Positions 23,801 through 34,491 of a DNA stretch of 64,000 bases are shown in pieces. The notes beneath the pieces were generated by a model, which was given only the letters and a program-made list of their open reading frames with translations, was not told where the DNA came from and made no database searches. The position numbers and the translations under genes are program-made. The DNA comes from Plazaster borealis (Eukaryota > Echinodermata > Asteroidea > Forcipulatida > Labidiasteridae). Position 1 is the first letter of the stretch; the number at the start of each line of letters is the position of its first letter. The stretch lies in the NCBI GenBank assembly GCA_021014325.1, contig CM037472.1:20817063-20881062 (forward strand). The letters are read 5' to 3'.

Positions 23801-26800
23801 GTATATCTATTGATAGTTCCAGATAGAGGCTATCTTTACGGGCAACTTGGGTTTTGGCTACGACCTGCTGCCTCAAGCGTTCTAACTTGTCTACGCAATC
23901 AAGTGGTTCACTGCCAATCATGCAAGGAATTTGATAGGCTTAAAACGCCCAAGTGCCGCACACAGTATTTATGCATAGTTGTGCGTTCAAACAGTTACTT
24001 ATTTTCCCGTAAAGATGGCCGTCTTGGAAGTATCAACATCAATCATGGTGGTGTGAGGGTTCGGGTTCGAATCCTGGCCAGGCTGTTCTTGTTGTTTACG
24101 CTTAGTACAGACAGTTCTGCGCACTGTTGCGTCACCATAAAACAACCCTTAGTTGAATGGTTTTAAGTGGTTGATAAACTCACCAGCAAAGGATATGAAA
24201 AGTGTGGGTTTAATTATTGAGTTATGATTGCATTTGCCCCTTCTCTTAGCACCCAGTTGTGGCTCCAACCTGCACAACAGATCTACCTGGAGATGCATTT
24301 GAACTACACTGGACACGGCAGGTCAGTTATTATTTCAACCTTCCAGTACTTTCTATCTTAAAGGCACTGAACACGTTTGGTAATTGTCAAAGACCAGTGT
24401 TCTCACTTGGTGTATCCCAACATATGCATAAAATAACAAGCCTGTGAAAATTTGGGCTCAATTGGTCATCGAAGTTGCAAGAAAATGATGAAAGAAAAAT
24501 AACCCTTGTTGTACAAATTTGTGTGCTTTCAGATAGGAATAAAAACTTCTTGCAAGAAGTTTTTATTATTTTAGTGAGAAATTACCTCTTTCTCAAAAAC
24601 TACGTTACTTCAGAGGGAGTCGTTTCCTACAATGTTTTATACTATCAACAGCTCTCCGTTGCTTGTTACCAAGTAAGTTTTTATGCTAATATTTGTTTTG
24701 AGTCATTACCAAACGTGTACGATGCCTTTAACTCGTCTAAGGGCAGTCAGGTTGGTGTAGTGGTTTCTTTCCTCACCTTCCACCTCTGGAACCCTGGTTC
24801 AAATCCCACTGGGGGCACTATCTGGATTGGGTTTTCAGTCCCTACCTGATTGCGTAGGTTTTCCCTGGAATATTTCTGTGGGGTTTTCCTCCCACATCTA
24901 AAACTGAAATTTCCTTCTTTGTCTTCCCTCCATGGGATTCTTGGCTTGTATATTGATTAGGTTCGCTTTTCTGAGAGTCCTTGGCTTAACAAGCAGAATT
25001 AATATACAAATGAATAAATAAATAAGCCATTCAAGTTTCAAGGCCAGAGTTTTAACTTTGTTTTGATTTTATCCTGAGAAAATTGAAACAATCCTGTGTT
25101 CAGAAAAACTATATCATTGAAATAAATGCTCCAAGTTTTCATATCATTACCTCACCAAGCAATGCCACATATCATATAAGCAACTTTCAGTTCAAATTTT
25201 TCGCTGCAAAAGACGATCCCATGACTTCATAATAAAAACTTGTTGTTTACACGAGAAGGGACTGTTCAGATAGAATCATGTTCCTTCTATCAGGGGGATT
25301 AGGTTGGCTCAGTGTTTTCTTTTCCTGTCTTTCAGTTTTGTGGACCCCGGTGCGAATCCCACCTCAGACCAGAGCCTTGCATGTGGATTGGGTTTTCAGT
25401 CCCTACCTAGGGCCCAATTTCATTGAGCTGCTTAAGCAGAAAATGTTGCTTAAAAAGTTTCTGCTAAGCAAAAATAAGCAGGATACCAGTCACAGATTGT
25501 ACATGTGACATGGTATTTTGGCTGGTAACCTTATTCTGGTAAGCATAGTTTTGTTGTGCTTAGCTGCTTTTTGTGCTTAAACAGCTCTATGAAATTGGGC
25601 ACTGATTGCATGGGTTTTTCCCAATTGGGATTTCTATCCAACATGTAAAACTGAACAGTGCTTCTCGTTTCCTATTCATCCTGTTATTGGCGCTAATTGT
25701 GCTGTTAAATGTGTCATAAATAAATCATGCAAAAAATAGTTGATGGCCCGTTGTTCGACCCTAGCAGAGAATCCTTCTTGAAGGCTAAAAAGCTAAATCA
25801 AGAAAGACTCTGCTAGGGTCGAAATGTCAGGCCATCAACTATTTTTTTGCATTTATACCATAGGTCCTTTTGGTTGGTAAGCAGTTTGCAACAGCTACTT
25901 CTATTTTCATACATGAATCATTTAACTTTTCAGCTGATTAGACGATTTCCTTGTGTTTAGTTTTTCAGCTGTGCCATTGAACATTGAAAAACACAGTATA
26001 AAATACTGTGCCTGGCACTTTCCTCTTTTGTTGACAAACTGCAGTTACATTCCTGATTTGTCTCACACTTGGTCATAGTCATGAAGTTGAACTATTTCTC
26101 TTGCATTGCAAAGCAACAAAAAGAGAGAAGATTTATCTCTCAACACACAACACATCATTGATATTTGTTGAATAGTTTCAAAAAGTTGTTTAGAACTTTT
26201 ATCTAGCGGGTTATTGGATCATCATTTTTGTTTTGATTTTGATTCTCAGAGTATGTTAGCAGATGTTTATAAACAGTTTGAACAGTGCTTGGGGAAGTAC
26301 AAGGAATTCTGGGATACCATGGGCGAGATCGATGAGCAGACGTGGGTTCTTGAACCGGAGAAACCTCTTCCTTCAGACACATCCAGAAGAATTGCTCTAG
26401 GTAGTCAGTCCTCTTTATGAATTAGTCTTGTCTATGTTAACTTTTGTCCAGATGTGATATTTTCTATTTAATTATTTATTTGTTTATTGATTAATGCATT
26501 CATTTATTTGTTTGATTGTTGATTCTTTCAGGGTTTTTTTTTCATTAAAGTTTGTATTTGAGTTCAGTGAAATGTTGAACTTTTTAAGTCTTTGTTCACC
26601 CCAAAATCACCCAGTCAGTTTCCCTTGTGGTTTATTACTTGCTATTTAAAAGAAAGTCGCATCCCCTTAAGGTGATCCCCTTACAATGCCACTTTCCACG
26701 TTGTATTATATAAACTTGGCTTGATCCCTGGCTATACGGCAGTGTACGGTCATATGACTTCTGACTGGCGCCCCTGGAACAAAAATATTGAGAAACTAGG

Positions 26801-29800
26801 AAGAATGCCAACATAGGGCTAGTTAGCTCATTTGGTTGAGCACCGGAGGTTGCAGGTTCATTTCCTGCCCTAGTCGAATTTTCTTTGTTCACACCCAAAC
26901 TTTTACCCCCCCCCCCAAAAAAAAAAATAAATAAAATAAAATTAAATTAAAATTAAAATTAAAAATTGACAGCAGACCAGGTAGGTTCATGCACACATTT
27001 CTAAGAACAAATGATTTATCTTGTAGGTTCCCACAGATATTTATATTTTCTATGCAATGGTGGCAATGTTTTTACTCTAAATCTGAACTTTTTGTCAATT
27101 ATTTGCAGGTAATAATTCATCCATACAAGTAACTCTTGATCCGCTCTACCCAAAGATGCTTCCCAAATTCAGATTTCTTGGCGCTGACCATGGTACGAAA
27201 TTCTCACTGTTTTGATTTAATTCAAAATTATTTGTCAACTGTATAGTTCAAATTAACGTTTAATGAACATATCGTTTATAAGATAAACATTTTTTATTGT
27301 GATTTTAAGACTTGTATATATTTCCATGTTTTCTATTGTTTTTGCTTTTTTTGATTGTGTTTGTTTCTTTGTTTTATTTTGATGTGTAATCGAGGGTCCC
27401 CTTTTAATAGGCCTGCAAGTCCCTTTTGCACCATGTTGTATTTGAATGTTTGTGCAATAAAGGTAATACAATTAAAATAAACATTAAAATAAAAATCATA
27501 TGAAATATAATATTATGAAAATCAAAGAATGTAAAATTATTTTCCATATATTTTGTATTTTTATTTCTCTTTTTCCCCCCATATCACTTGTCTCAAAATC
27601 CTAACCTATTCTTCTCAGCTCAAATTTGTTGAGTGTTTTTATCCTTATTTTCCCCCAAGTTTTGGCAGAATTTGCCTATTTTTGACAAAATAGGGACACT
27701 GCCAACATAAGGGCTCGATGGCTCAGTTGGTAGAGCACTGGCACATTAATCGAGATGTCACAGGTGCAAGTCCTGCTCTTTACAATCTTTCTTTGATCAC
27801 CCCAAAATTATTTCAAATTTACCCAGTCAGTTTCCCTTGTGGTCTGTTACTTATTATTTTTCCCCCTCATTGTTTGCATTTTTTGCTCTTATGTCTTGAG
27901 TTCAAGCGTTAACTCTTTAGGCCTTTGATTTTTGTAGGTTTTTCTGTAACTTTTTAGGACAGATGCTTGGAAATGTGTCTCATACTATGTACAAACCTGA
28001 TTTGTATTGTATTTAATCTATTAATAGTCATCAATCCATTACGTGAGAAGTTGAATAGCAATCTCAAAGAGTGGAACATCAGTAGAAGTCTACTCGGCAA
28101 CCTGAGGTCATTACTGGACACTGAGTTTCCATCACCCTCATCCAGCAAAAAGGAGGTAGGATAAATCCCTCATGTAGTTCTTCTTATTTGATGCAACCAC
28201 CTCATGGAGCTCATTTCCATCTGGGCTTAATTTTATGGCTCTGCTTACCGCAAGCAAAGATTCGGCGCATTCGGAAGCAGGGAATTCCGCGCTATAAGGA
28301 GCCATTCAGAGTAGTCAATGTTTTAAAAAAATGATTTTGGGGGTTTCGGCTATCCACCTAAACCACCTTTGTTCTCGTCAAGATTTTTATTTTTTTTATT
28401 ATTATTATTTGACCAATCGAAAAATTCTCATAGCATTAACCAGTGAAATTTGTCGTCGAATTTTTTAAACATCGACTATTCTGAATGGTCCCTTACGTCA
28501 AGCAAATTTCATATGTTAGCAGGGAATTTTTGCTTGTGCGCTTGCGTAGTCCTTGTTACTAGGCATTCTTCACTATCACAGCTAGGGCAGAAATTGGCGC
28601 TTGCCCTGACTTCAGCGGTAAGCGGAGCCATGAAATTAGGCCCAATGTGCGTCTTCCTCCATATTGGCAAAATTTCAAGAACTTAAAAACATTCTTGTTC
28701 AAGGATGCTTTTGAACTACATTCATGAACTTATAATGTTATTTTGCTTTTGCATTTACTTGTTTCCAATGTGGTTGTTATTTTCAGAGTGCCCTGAGCCT
28801 TATTAAGTTGACGGATGCCGGCGCTAAAACAGTTTATATTATTATTATTACTTGGGAAGTGATTTGGGAACATTTTAGTTTAGTAGCATTTACATTGGTC
28901 ACAGATAACGGAGTCCAAGCATAAATGCCCTGCACCAACAGTAATGCTGCGATTAATGTGAACATCTTACTCTATTAATATTCCTGGGCTCGATTTCACA
29001 AAGCACTAAGATCCGTCCTTAAGATGAGTTGTTAATATTGCTGTAGTGATTTGTACTGTAACACCACACTTTGCTTAGCAATTAAGATTGATACACAGTT
29101 AAGATCAATTTTAGCTCTTTTTGAAATCGGCCCAAGCTACATTAGAATGAATTAATTCCAATCGAGGGCCAATTTCATAAAGCGCAGAAGCAGGCTGTTT
29201 TCTGCTTAGGCCACATAAAACAAAACAATTGTTGAGTGTCCTTTTTTGGTGGGGGGGGGGGAGATGGAAGGGCCTTTTTTAATTTTTTAAATTGAGTTTT
29301 GTTGACATGGCAAAATAAGAAATGAAGAATATAGAAATCATCACAATCACTATAAAACAGAGGGTTAGTGTGGTTTTGATGTTTTTAATAGTTTTGTTAA
29401 ACCCATTTAAATCCTATATGACATTTTCTGTAAACATAAAAAACCCAACTAAAACGCAGTTAAGTAAATATTTGAAGAATTGTTGTTGTTTTTGCAAGAT
29501 CTAAACCGGGGTCGGGGTTGACGTAACTGTGCGTCCAGCACAGAACGGAGCCAAATTTGACTGAAAAGATAATTGAAAAAGGCTGTTTTTTTCAATTTTA
29601 TTGACTCCCTGATTGCAAGATGCAAATGTTGGCAGCTCTGACATGCACCATGACATCTTCTCAAATGTTTTTGAAAAAAATACTTTATGCTTATGCACAT
29701 TATTTTGCTGAGCATAAACTTGTAGGCAATATTTAGTGCCTTAGCATACCCAGTTTTTCCATATGGTATCATGGTGTGACTGTATAATGTTGCCATTGTG

Positions 29801-30322
29801 TACATTAATTTCATGTACCTTTTTGTACCGATTGACCCTAGGACTTCAGTGAGGAATGCTTTATCTGCTTCTCGTACCACCTAGAGGGCGCTATACCAGA
29901 CGAGACATGCGACAATCCTCAATGTAACAAATCCTTTCACTACAGCTGTTTGTATGAGGTAATATTTAAACAAAGATCATGTTCAATTAATGTCATTTAG
30001 ATATAGTTCAAATATCTGGGCACAAACCTTAAAAGGTAAAATAAAAAACATTGGATTATTTTTAAAGCCATACTGTATTTTTTATAATTGTCAGAAATTT
30101 TACCAATACATATTTTGTAAAGCTAATACTGATACCAATAATTCTGAGATGATCTTAGTAATATTTTTTGTGTAATAATTATTATTATTTTGTTATTGCC
30201 AGTGGTTGCGCTCTCTTCCGTCAAGCCACCAAACGATATCCAGGTATCGTTTTAATACCATATTTGTAGAGTGTCCTTACTGCACTAAGCCAATCCCAAT
30301 CAGGAGAGATGACAGCAGGTGA
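20898..30322 (+). CDS. FANCL: FANCL, RING-type E3 ubiquitin ligase, complete, nine coding exons
   Basis: FANCL is the catalytic E3 subunit of the nuclear Fanconi anaemia core complex; with UBE2T it monoubiquitinates FANCD2-FANCI at interstrand crosslinks. Coding exons: 20898-20996, 22409-22585, 23594-23800, 24250-24321, 26250-26400, 27109-27192, 28028-28155, 29842-29958 and 30203-30322 (stop TGA). All junctions are AG/GT and phases join without conflict. The product is 384 residues; human is 375. The N-terminal region (about 1-90, EGFISIK...HLRIEIP) matches the ELF/UBC-like part. The centre carries DEQTWVLEPEKP and LGADH, typical of the double-RWD region. The C-terminal RING is C4HC3: C312, C315, C329, C334, H339, C342, C369, C372, with WLR after the sixth ligand and ECPYC at the last pair. 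The start ATG opens an exon whose 33 codons align with the human N-terminus. It is transcribed toward the VRK gene. Confidence 0.97.
21013..21135. repeat. Fold-back element in FANCL intron 1
   Basis: The left arm begins near GTCATGTCCGAATTATTAG and continues GGCTACAGCTGCGGCT. The right arm is its imperfect reverse complement, AGCCGTAGCTGTAGCC followed by AATTCGGATACGG. The pair makes a roughly 120-bp inverted repeat with about 35-bp arms, typical of a small non-autonomous DNA transposon. It starts 17 bp after the exon 1 splice donor. A related arm (ccatgttcgaattag) appears near 44650. Confidence 0.6.
21747..22121 (+). mobile_element. MITE family A variant with a different central hairpin, FANCL intron 1
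   Basis: A 375-bp copy flanked by TTAA (21743-21746 and 22122-22125). The arms match family A, but the centre is replaced by an unrelated hairpin (GAGACCTC ... GAGGTCTC, about 21928-21957). Confidence 0.85.
23047..23400 (+). mobile_element. tRNA-derived SINE (S1), near-complete, FANCL intron 2
   Basis: The head GCGTGTCGTGGCCGAGGGG resembles a tRNA-Leu-type box A, with anticodon-like region ACTCAAGCTCTGG. Body CTTAAGCAAGACACTTAACC, TTCGGATGGGATGTAAAGC, CACCTTGTAAACCATTACATG. Box B is partly lost (GGGTTCGTGACAC). Confidence 0.75.
24362..24727 (+). mobile_element. MITE family A copy in FANCL intron 4
   Basis: A 366-bp copy with TTAA on both sides (24358-24361 and 24728-24731). Same arms and central hairpin as the copy at 2111. 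It lies 40 bp after the splice donor of the fourth FANCL exon. Confidence 0.87.
24757..25020 (+). mobile_element. tRNA-derived SINE (S4), FANCL intron 4
   Basis: The head GGTTGGTGTAGTGGTTTC (Glu/Gly-like box A) and CCCTGGTTCAAATCCCACTG (box B) leads to body TTTCAGTCCCTACCTG and GGGGTTTTCCTCCCACATC, ending in an AAATAAATAAATAA tail. A second partial copy is at 25290-25410. Confidence 0.72.
25290..25680 (+). mobile_element. tRNA-derived SINE (S4) split by a MITE
   Basis: Head GGTTGGCTCAGTGTTTTC with CCGGTGCGAATCCCACC and TTTCAGTCCCTACCT, interrupted at 25410-25601 by a family B MITE. The body resumes as TGATTGCATGGGTTTTTCCC and CCAACATGTAAAACTGAAC. Confidence 0.7.
25410..25601. mobile_element. 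Palindromic MITE family B copy, FANCL intron 4
   Basis: Ends GGGCCCAATTTCATTGAGC and GCTCTATGAAATTGGGC, about 190 bp, non-coding. It is inserted in or next to a tRNA-derived SINE, splitting the phrase GTCCCTACCTAGG. Confidence 0.8.
25730..25855. repeat. Inverted pair of the CTGACGTTTCGACCC dispersed repeat
   Basis: Two copies face each other: GCAAAAAATAGTTGATGGCC with GACCCTAGCAGAGAATCC at left, then GACTCTGCTAGGGTCGAAATG ... GCCATCAACTATTTTTTTGC at right. Single copies occur at 14286-14347 (reverse), 55895-55960 and 60038-60100. Confidence 0.75.
26722..26900 (+). mobile_element. tRNA-derived SINE (S3), FANCL intron 5
   Basis: GATCCCTGGCTATACGGCAG upstream, core GGGCTAGTTAGCTCATTTGG ... GGTTCATTTCCTGCCC, then TTCTTTGTTCACACCC and a C/A-rich tail. 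Confidence 0.7.
27683..27842 (+). mobile_element. tRNA-derived SINE (S3), FANCL intron 6
   Basis: Core GGGCTCGATGGCTCAGTTGG ... CAGGTGCAAGTCCTGCTC, then TTTGATCACCCCAAAATTATT and CCAGTCAGTTTCCCTTGTGG. The latter also occurs near 26611, so the tail belongs to the family. Confidence 0.7.
28222..28644. mobile_element. MITE family B relative with a second fold-back element nested inside, FANCL intron 7
   Basis: The outer ends GGGCTTAATTTTATGGCTC and GGAGCCATGAAATTAGGCCC are reverse complements. Inside, GCCATTCAGAGTAGTCAATG (from about 28301) and CATCGACTATTCTGAATGG (about 28470-28488) form a second inverted pair around an A/T-rich loop. Confidence 0.7.
28780..28850 (+). repeat. LINE 3' tail fragment, FANCL intron 7
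   Basis: GAGTGCCCTGAGCC, GGATGCCGGCGCTAAAAC and an ATT repeat. Similar to the tail of the LINE at 40478-40950 (CAGATACCGGCGCTTTAC). Confidence 0.55.
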
Positions 30323-30811
30323 CAGCAGAGGACTGTTGTAATACTCCAATGTTTCGTGGAAAAGCACTCTGCACTAGTGACGTCACAAATTTGAATCTAC
30401 AGGCGACTTTTGGAAATTTCTTTGGTGTACCTTTGAATGCTGTCCTCAACACGGCAAGAGATGCGATAGCTACCCGCTGTCACCTTGGCCAAACGTGGAT
30501 GTATTCGATGTTCTTGATAAATACCATGACAGTTTTTTTTGCTGTTTTCTCAATATGTAGGCACTGTATTCAACTGAAACTTTTGTTGTATATTTCTTGA
30601 TAATGTTTGCCTTTAAATCAACATTACGTTGACAAAAACCAAATAATGACTCTACCTTTGAAACTTGTCATTTGTTATTAATACTATATTCCACATTGAC
30701 TGTTTACCTTTTCAGTGTTCAGCAATTTTGTCTGTGAAGCAGCTACATTCTATGAAATTACCATTTTTGTTTAATATAGCTTTGTAAATTGTTTGCTGTG
30801 TCACTCCAGAA

Positions 30812-31334
30812 GCAGCCTCGCTACCATGGGCAGCGCGCCGTATCAATACCTCTCCTCACTAACCCCTGGGAGGGAAACACTGAAAATCAACGCTGATTGG
30901 CTCCCAAAAGTTACTGCTTTGCGTGCACGCTTGTTAATAATATTCAAGTGCTTGTAGGGCGCTTGTCGGGCGCTTAGTACGCGCATAATGCACGTAGAAT
31001 GCGTGTAAAAATGCAAATATTTCGAAGCAATACATTTCAAATAAATCATGTTTTTATATGGTCTCCCTAAACTGCATACAGTTAGACGTATCACAAGATT
31101 GAAAAAGAATGGGAGGGGCCAGTTGCTCTATGACTTGATGGGTATTTTGACAGCGCGCTCTGCGTAGTCTCTAAAACAGAATGGATCAACCACAGGACTA
31201 ATTAAAATATCCCTTATATTTGGATACTTTTGAAGTCAAACTTCCAGGGGTTACAATCGAGCAAGGCATTCTGGGAAAGAAAAACAAAATGGCGCGGCGA
31301 GATTGTACACCACTGGGAACGAGGTTGCTCCAGA
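30812..31334. mobile_element. 500-bp fold-back element, copy 1
   Basis: Left end CCTCGCTACCATGGGCAGCG and right end CACTGGGAACGAGG resemble each other in reverse. The interior shares long blocks with the reverse strand of 33981-34491, including CCCCTGGGAGGGAAACACTG and TGATTGGCTCCCAAAAGT. No protein domain. Confidence 0.75.
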
Positions 31335-31349
31335 AGTGTCAAGACGTCA

Positions 31350-31517
31350 GGCATGATATTCTTCCTACTTTAATCTGATTTCCAATTTTTGTTTTGCCCT
31401 CATAACATTGTTTTTGAAATAGCCTGAGAAGCCTACCAAAGCCTGCAGGTTATGTCAGCTTTTGTTCTAAATAAAATGTTCCTATTTTTTATTCCATGGG
31501 CCAAATATCATGCCTGA
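31350..31517. repeat. Dispersed repeat with GGCATGATATT ends
   Basis: About 170-bp unit starting CAGGCATGATATTCTTCC and ending CCAAATATCATGCCTG, so it is itself palindromic at the ends. Other copies are at 58626-58825 and 56542-56700 (+), 35108-35282 (reverse) and a fragment at 5994-6068. Confidence 0.75.
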
Positions 31518-31632
31518 GACTTGAAATAGTTCTAAAGATCTTTCTTTTAAAAATTAATATTAATTATTTCTTTGAAATCAGTTGCGCGTTTGTGTCCTAT
31601 ACATATAGAACAAGAAATTAATACACTCAGTG

Positions 31633-31873
31633 AGTAGCACTCCACACTAATGACGTCACTTTCGCTCAAAATACCCGGCTGTCGGACAAACATTCCACCA
31701 CTCACGCGAGCGATCATCGCATCATCCATGCGCCAAACTGCACTAGTAGTAGCAGTCAGTACACGCGAGTAATTATACAACTTGGACATGTACACGTGGA
31801 TACGTTCGTCTTGACAAGTTGGTCTGGAATCCAGGTACTTAACTTCTATTTTAACCATTAGTGCGGAGTGCTA
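31633..31873. mobile_element. MITE family E copy
   Basis: Starts AGTAGCACTCCACACTAATG and ends CATTAGTGCGGAGTGCTAT. The interior aligns in reverse with 7525-7766 (CAAAATACCCGGCTGTC, CCACCACTCACG). It abuts the TTAA element at 31874. A solo end (GCACTCTGCACTAGTGACGTC) also lies at about 30363 in the FANCL 3' region. Confidence 0.8.
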
Positions 31874-31877
31874 TTAA

Positions 31878-32260
31878 AGGGTCTGTACACGTTTGGTAAT
31901 TGGAACCCACTGTTTGTTTCAATCCTATATAGTTGTAGATATACACCACAAAACTAACCTGTGAAAGTTTGGTAGCGTTTTTGAGATATTGCCGAAAATA
32001 TTGAGCGGTTGTGTCCACGCAGGAAGAATAATCTGCAATTGGAATACACAATCTGAATCTGAGAAACGTTACTGTCAGTAACACTTCATTACATTTAAAT
32101 TTTGGGGGATAAAAAGTAGTATCTTTTTCCATAACCGCAGTACTTCTAAGTGAAGAGTTTCTCAAAATGCATTATACTATCCAAAGCTGCTGTACTTCTT
32201 ACCAAGTAAATTTGTATTGCCATTAATTTTCAGAGTCATTACCAAATGTATACCGACCCT
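31878..32260. mobile_element. MITE family A-like subfamily (AGGGTCTG ends)
   Basis: A 383-bp element with ends AGGGTCTGTACACGTTTGG and AATGTATACCGACCCT, flanked by TTAA at 31874-31877 and 32261-32264. The interior differs from main family A apart from the outer arms. It directly abuts another MITE ending at 31873. Confidence 0.8.
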
Positions 32261-32910
32261 TTAAATGTTTTCTGACTAAAAGTGCTTTTAAGTTAGGGGT
32301 GTTTCTCAATTCTCCTTTTACCATAGTCTGAATCAACATCAGACACTATAAACAAGCAGCAGACCATTTTACAACAGAGGTAGGCTTCTCAACGACAACT
32401 CTGAACACAAGTCAAAGAAATTTATTCAACTACTCATATCATGTTTTACATGACAAGTAAGTTTCTTTATAAAGTAGAAGAAAAACTAAGAAATATTTGA
32501 AAATACATGGCTATATTTGTGTCGGAATTTACATAGTAATTTACTTCTACGTCATTGACATAATCTGCAAATCTACTTGATTCTAGGAATCATTGATTCA
32601 AACCAAAATTAAAATTTCAGCCAATTTTGTTTACACCTTTGTAAGAAAAAAAGCTTCAGAAAGGAAGCTGTTTTTATTCATATGATTTCAGTAGTTTTGA
32701 TTTAACATTTGAGCCCTCTTAGGGAAGGGTTTATCAATAAGTCTTGTTCACTGAATTCAAGAGGCGGTGTCCCTGTATTGCTCTTTAGGTAACCAGACTA
32801 ATGAATGCTGTCAAAATACTTTTACTTGTAAAAAATGTGAGTGAACTAAATGCACATTAGCGAGTCACTGAAAGACGGTGTACTACTACCTACTTGTATA
32901 GGCACAATTT

Positions 32911-33222
32911 AAGGTATTATACAGGATTGGTAAGGACAAAAAACATCATTGTTTTTATTTTAGTCTGAAAGCTTACTGATCATGAAGTTCATTCTGGAAT
33001 AATTTTTTCATGTGAAATATTTCCCTTTGAAATGAAGTTGTATTCAAGAAAACTGTATCTGAAAACCTAAAAAAAAATGCAACAGCTGATTTCGGTTGTT
33101 AAAATTGTGCATGTTTTTTTCACTATTTTCACAGGTTTGTCATTTCATGTATGGTTGATCACAAAACATGAACACTGTCTGCGACTATTTTGTCAGCTCT
33201 ACCAATCCTGTATAATACCTTT
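32911..33222. mobile_element. MITE with 22-bp terminal inverted repeats
   Basis: AAGGTATTATACAGGATTGG at left and CCAATCCTGTATAATACCTT at right are exact reverse complements, next to TTTA/TTAA sequence. It also shares the TTTCACAGGTTTGTCATTTCATG segment style of family A. No coding potential. Confidence 0.75.
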
Positions 33223-33980
33223 AAGGAAGTCGTACATGAATAATAATATATCTCAGTGAATGGTTTTGTAAACTTGAAATCACAAATATAGACCTTTCTT
33301 TTGTTTATAAAAACTGACCACCATATTGTACTCAAAATATTTAACTGGGTTAGCAAAAATCGGCCCTTTGTAATAAACATTTTAAAATCCTTTTTATGAA
33401 GAACATGAAATTTTTATTTTTATTTGGGAAGCACAATTGATTTATCAGTGATATGGGTATTTTGCTAGCATTCTTGTATGACATATTGTTGTATTTTGTG
33501 CTGTGAGAAGGCCGCCTGTACTTTTGCCAACCAAGGTTTGAAAAACTCAAGGCTTTGGCGTCGCAATAAAAAGGTCTCTATAGCAATCCAGTTTTCATCT
33601 GCATATGTTTGTCTCGTTGATAGTCAAGTCACGGTGATAGACATTACATACACTCAGCTCTCCGCGATCAAAGTCTGCTCTCGATCTCGCGCGAGGCTGC
33701 TGGCTCCCGACTACTCCCCATTAAATGAGACCGTAGTCGCGAGAGGGCCAGCAGTTTTGCTTAGAAAGTCGGAACGCTATCATAGCGACAAACACTTAAC
33801 GACTTGTACACAAGTCTATCTGCATCCTAGACTGCCATTCAAAAGTTGGAACATGAAAAAATTTGGGTTGAAAAGTACCAGCTTCAAGTGGTTAGAATGT
33901 ATGCAGATCACAACAAGTCAAGGTAGAGGGCGCTTTTGTAATTTAGTTCCGGTGGGATCCAGTCGGTTGTCAGTGGGGAA

Positions 33981-34491
33981 ACAACCTCGTTCCCATGGTG
34001 ATCCTCTCGCCGCCCATTTTTTTTTTTTTTCAATGCCAGAATGCCGATTATACACACTGGAAAGTGTGAAAAAAAGTAGCCCATATTATTATATTTTTTT
34101 TAGTCCTGTGGGTTGATCCATTCTGATTTTTTAGAGAGACTACGAGCGCTGTCAAAAAACGCATATCAAAATAGAGCAAACTGGCCCCTCCCTTTTCATT
34201 CTTTTTCTTTACTTCTAACTGATACGTCTTTACTGGGAGACATCTAAAAACATTTATTTGAAATGTATTGCGTCGAAATACTTGCATTTTTACACGCGTT
34301 CTACGTGCATTTTTACGCGCGTACTAAGAGACCGACAAGCGCCCTACACAAGCGCTCGAATGTAATTAACAAGCGTGCACGCAAATCAGTCACTTTTGGG
34401 AGCCAATCAGCGCTGATTTTCAGTGTTTCCCTCCCAGGGGTTAGTGGTGAGAGGTATCGATATGGCGCGCTGCCCATGGTAGCCAGCCTGG
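33981..34491. mobile_element. 500-bp fold-back element, copy 2 (opposite orientation)
   Basis: Reverse-orientation partner of 30812-31334, about 2.6 kb away. Shared blocks include AGTGTTTCCCTCCCAGGGG and GCGCGCTGCCCATGGTAG. It accounts for the second half of the long frame at 33478-34116. Confidence 0.75.

Noticed and set aside
23555..24166. Single 203-codon frame covering a FANCL exon
   Set aside because: Only 23594-23800 is coding; the rest is read-through of introns on both sides of splice signals that fit the FANCL phases.
29449..29880. 143-codon minus-strand frame
   Set aside because: Lies in FANCL intron 7 and overlaps the eighth exon on the opposite strand; composition looks random and no family is recognisable.
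33478..34116. 212-codon plus-strand frame
   Set aside because: No recognisable domain, no splice or promoter context; the second half lies within a 500-bp fold-back element and ends in homopolymer-derived residues.
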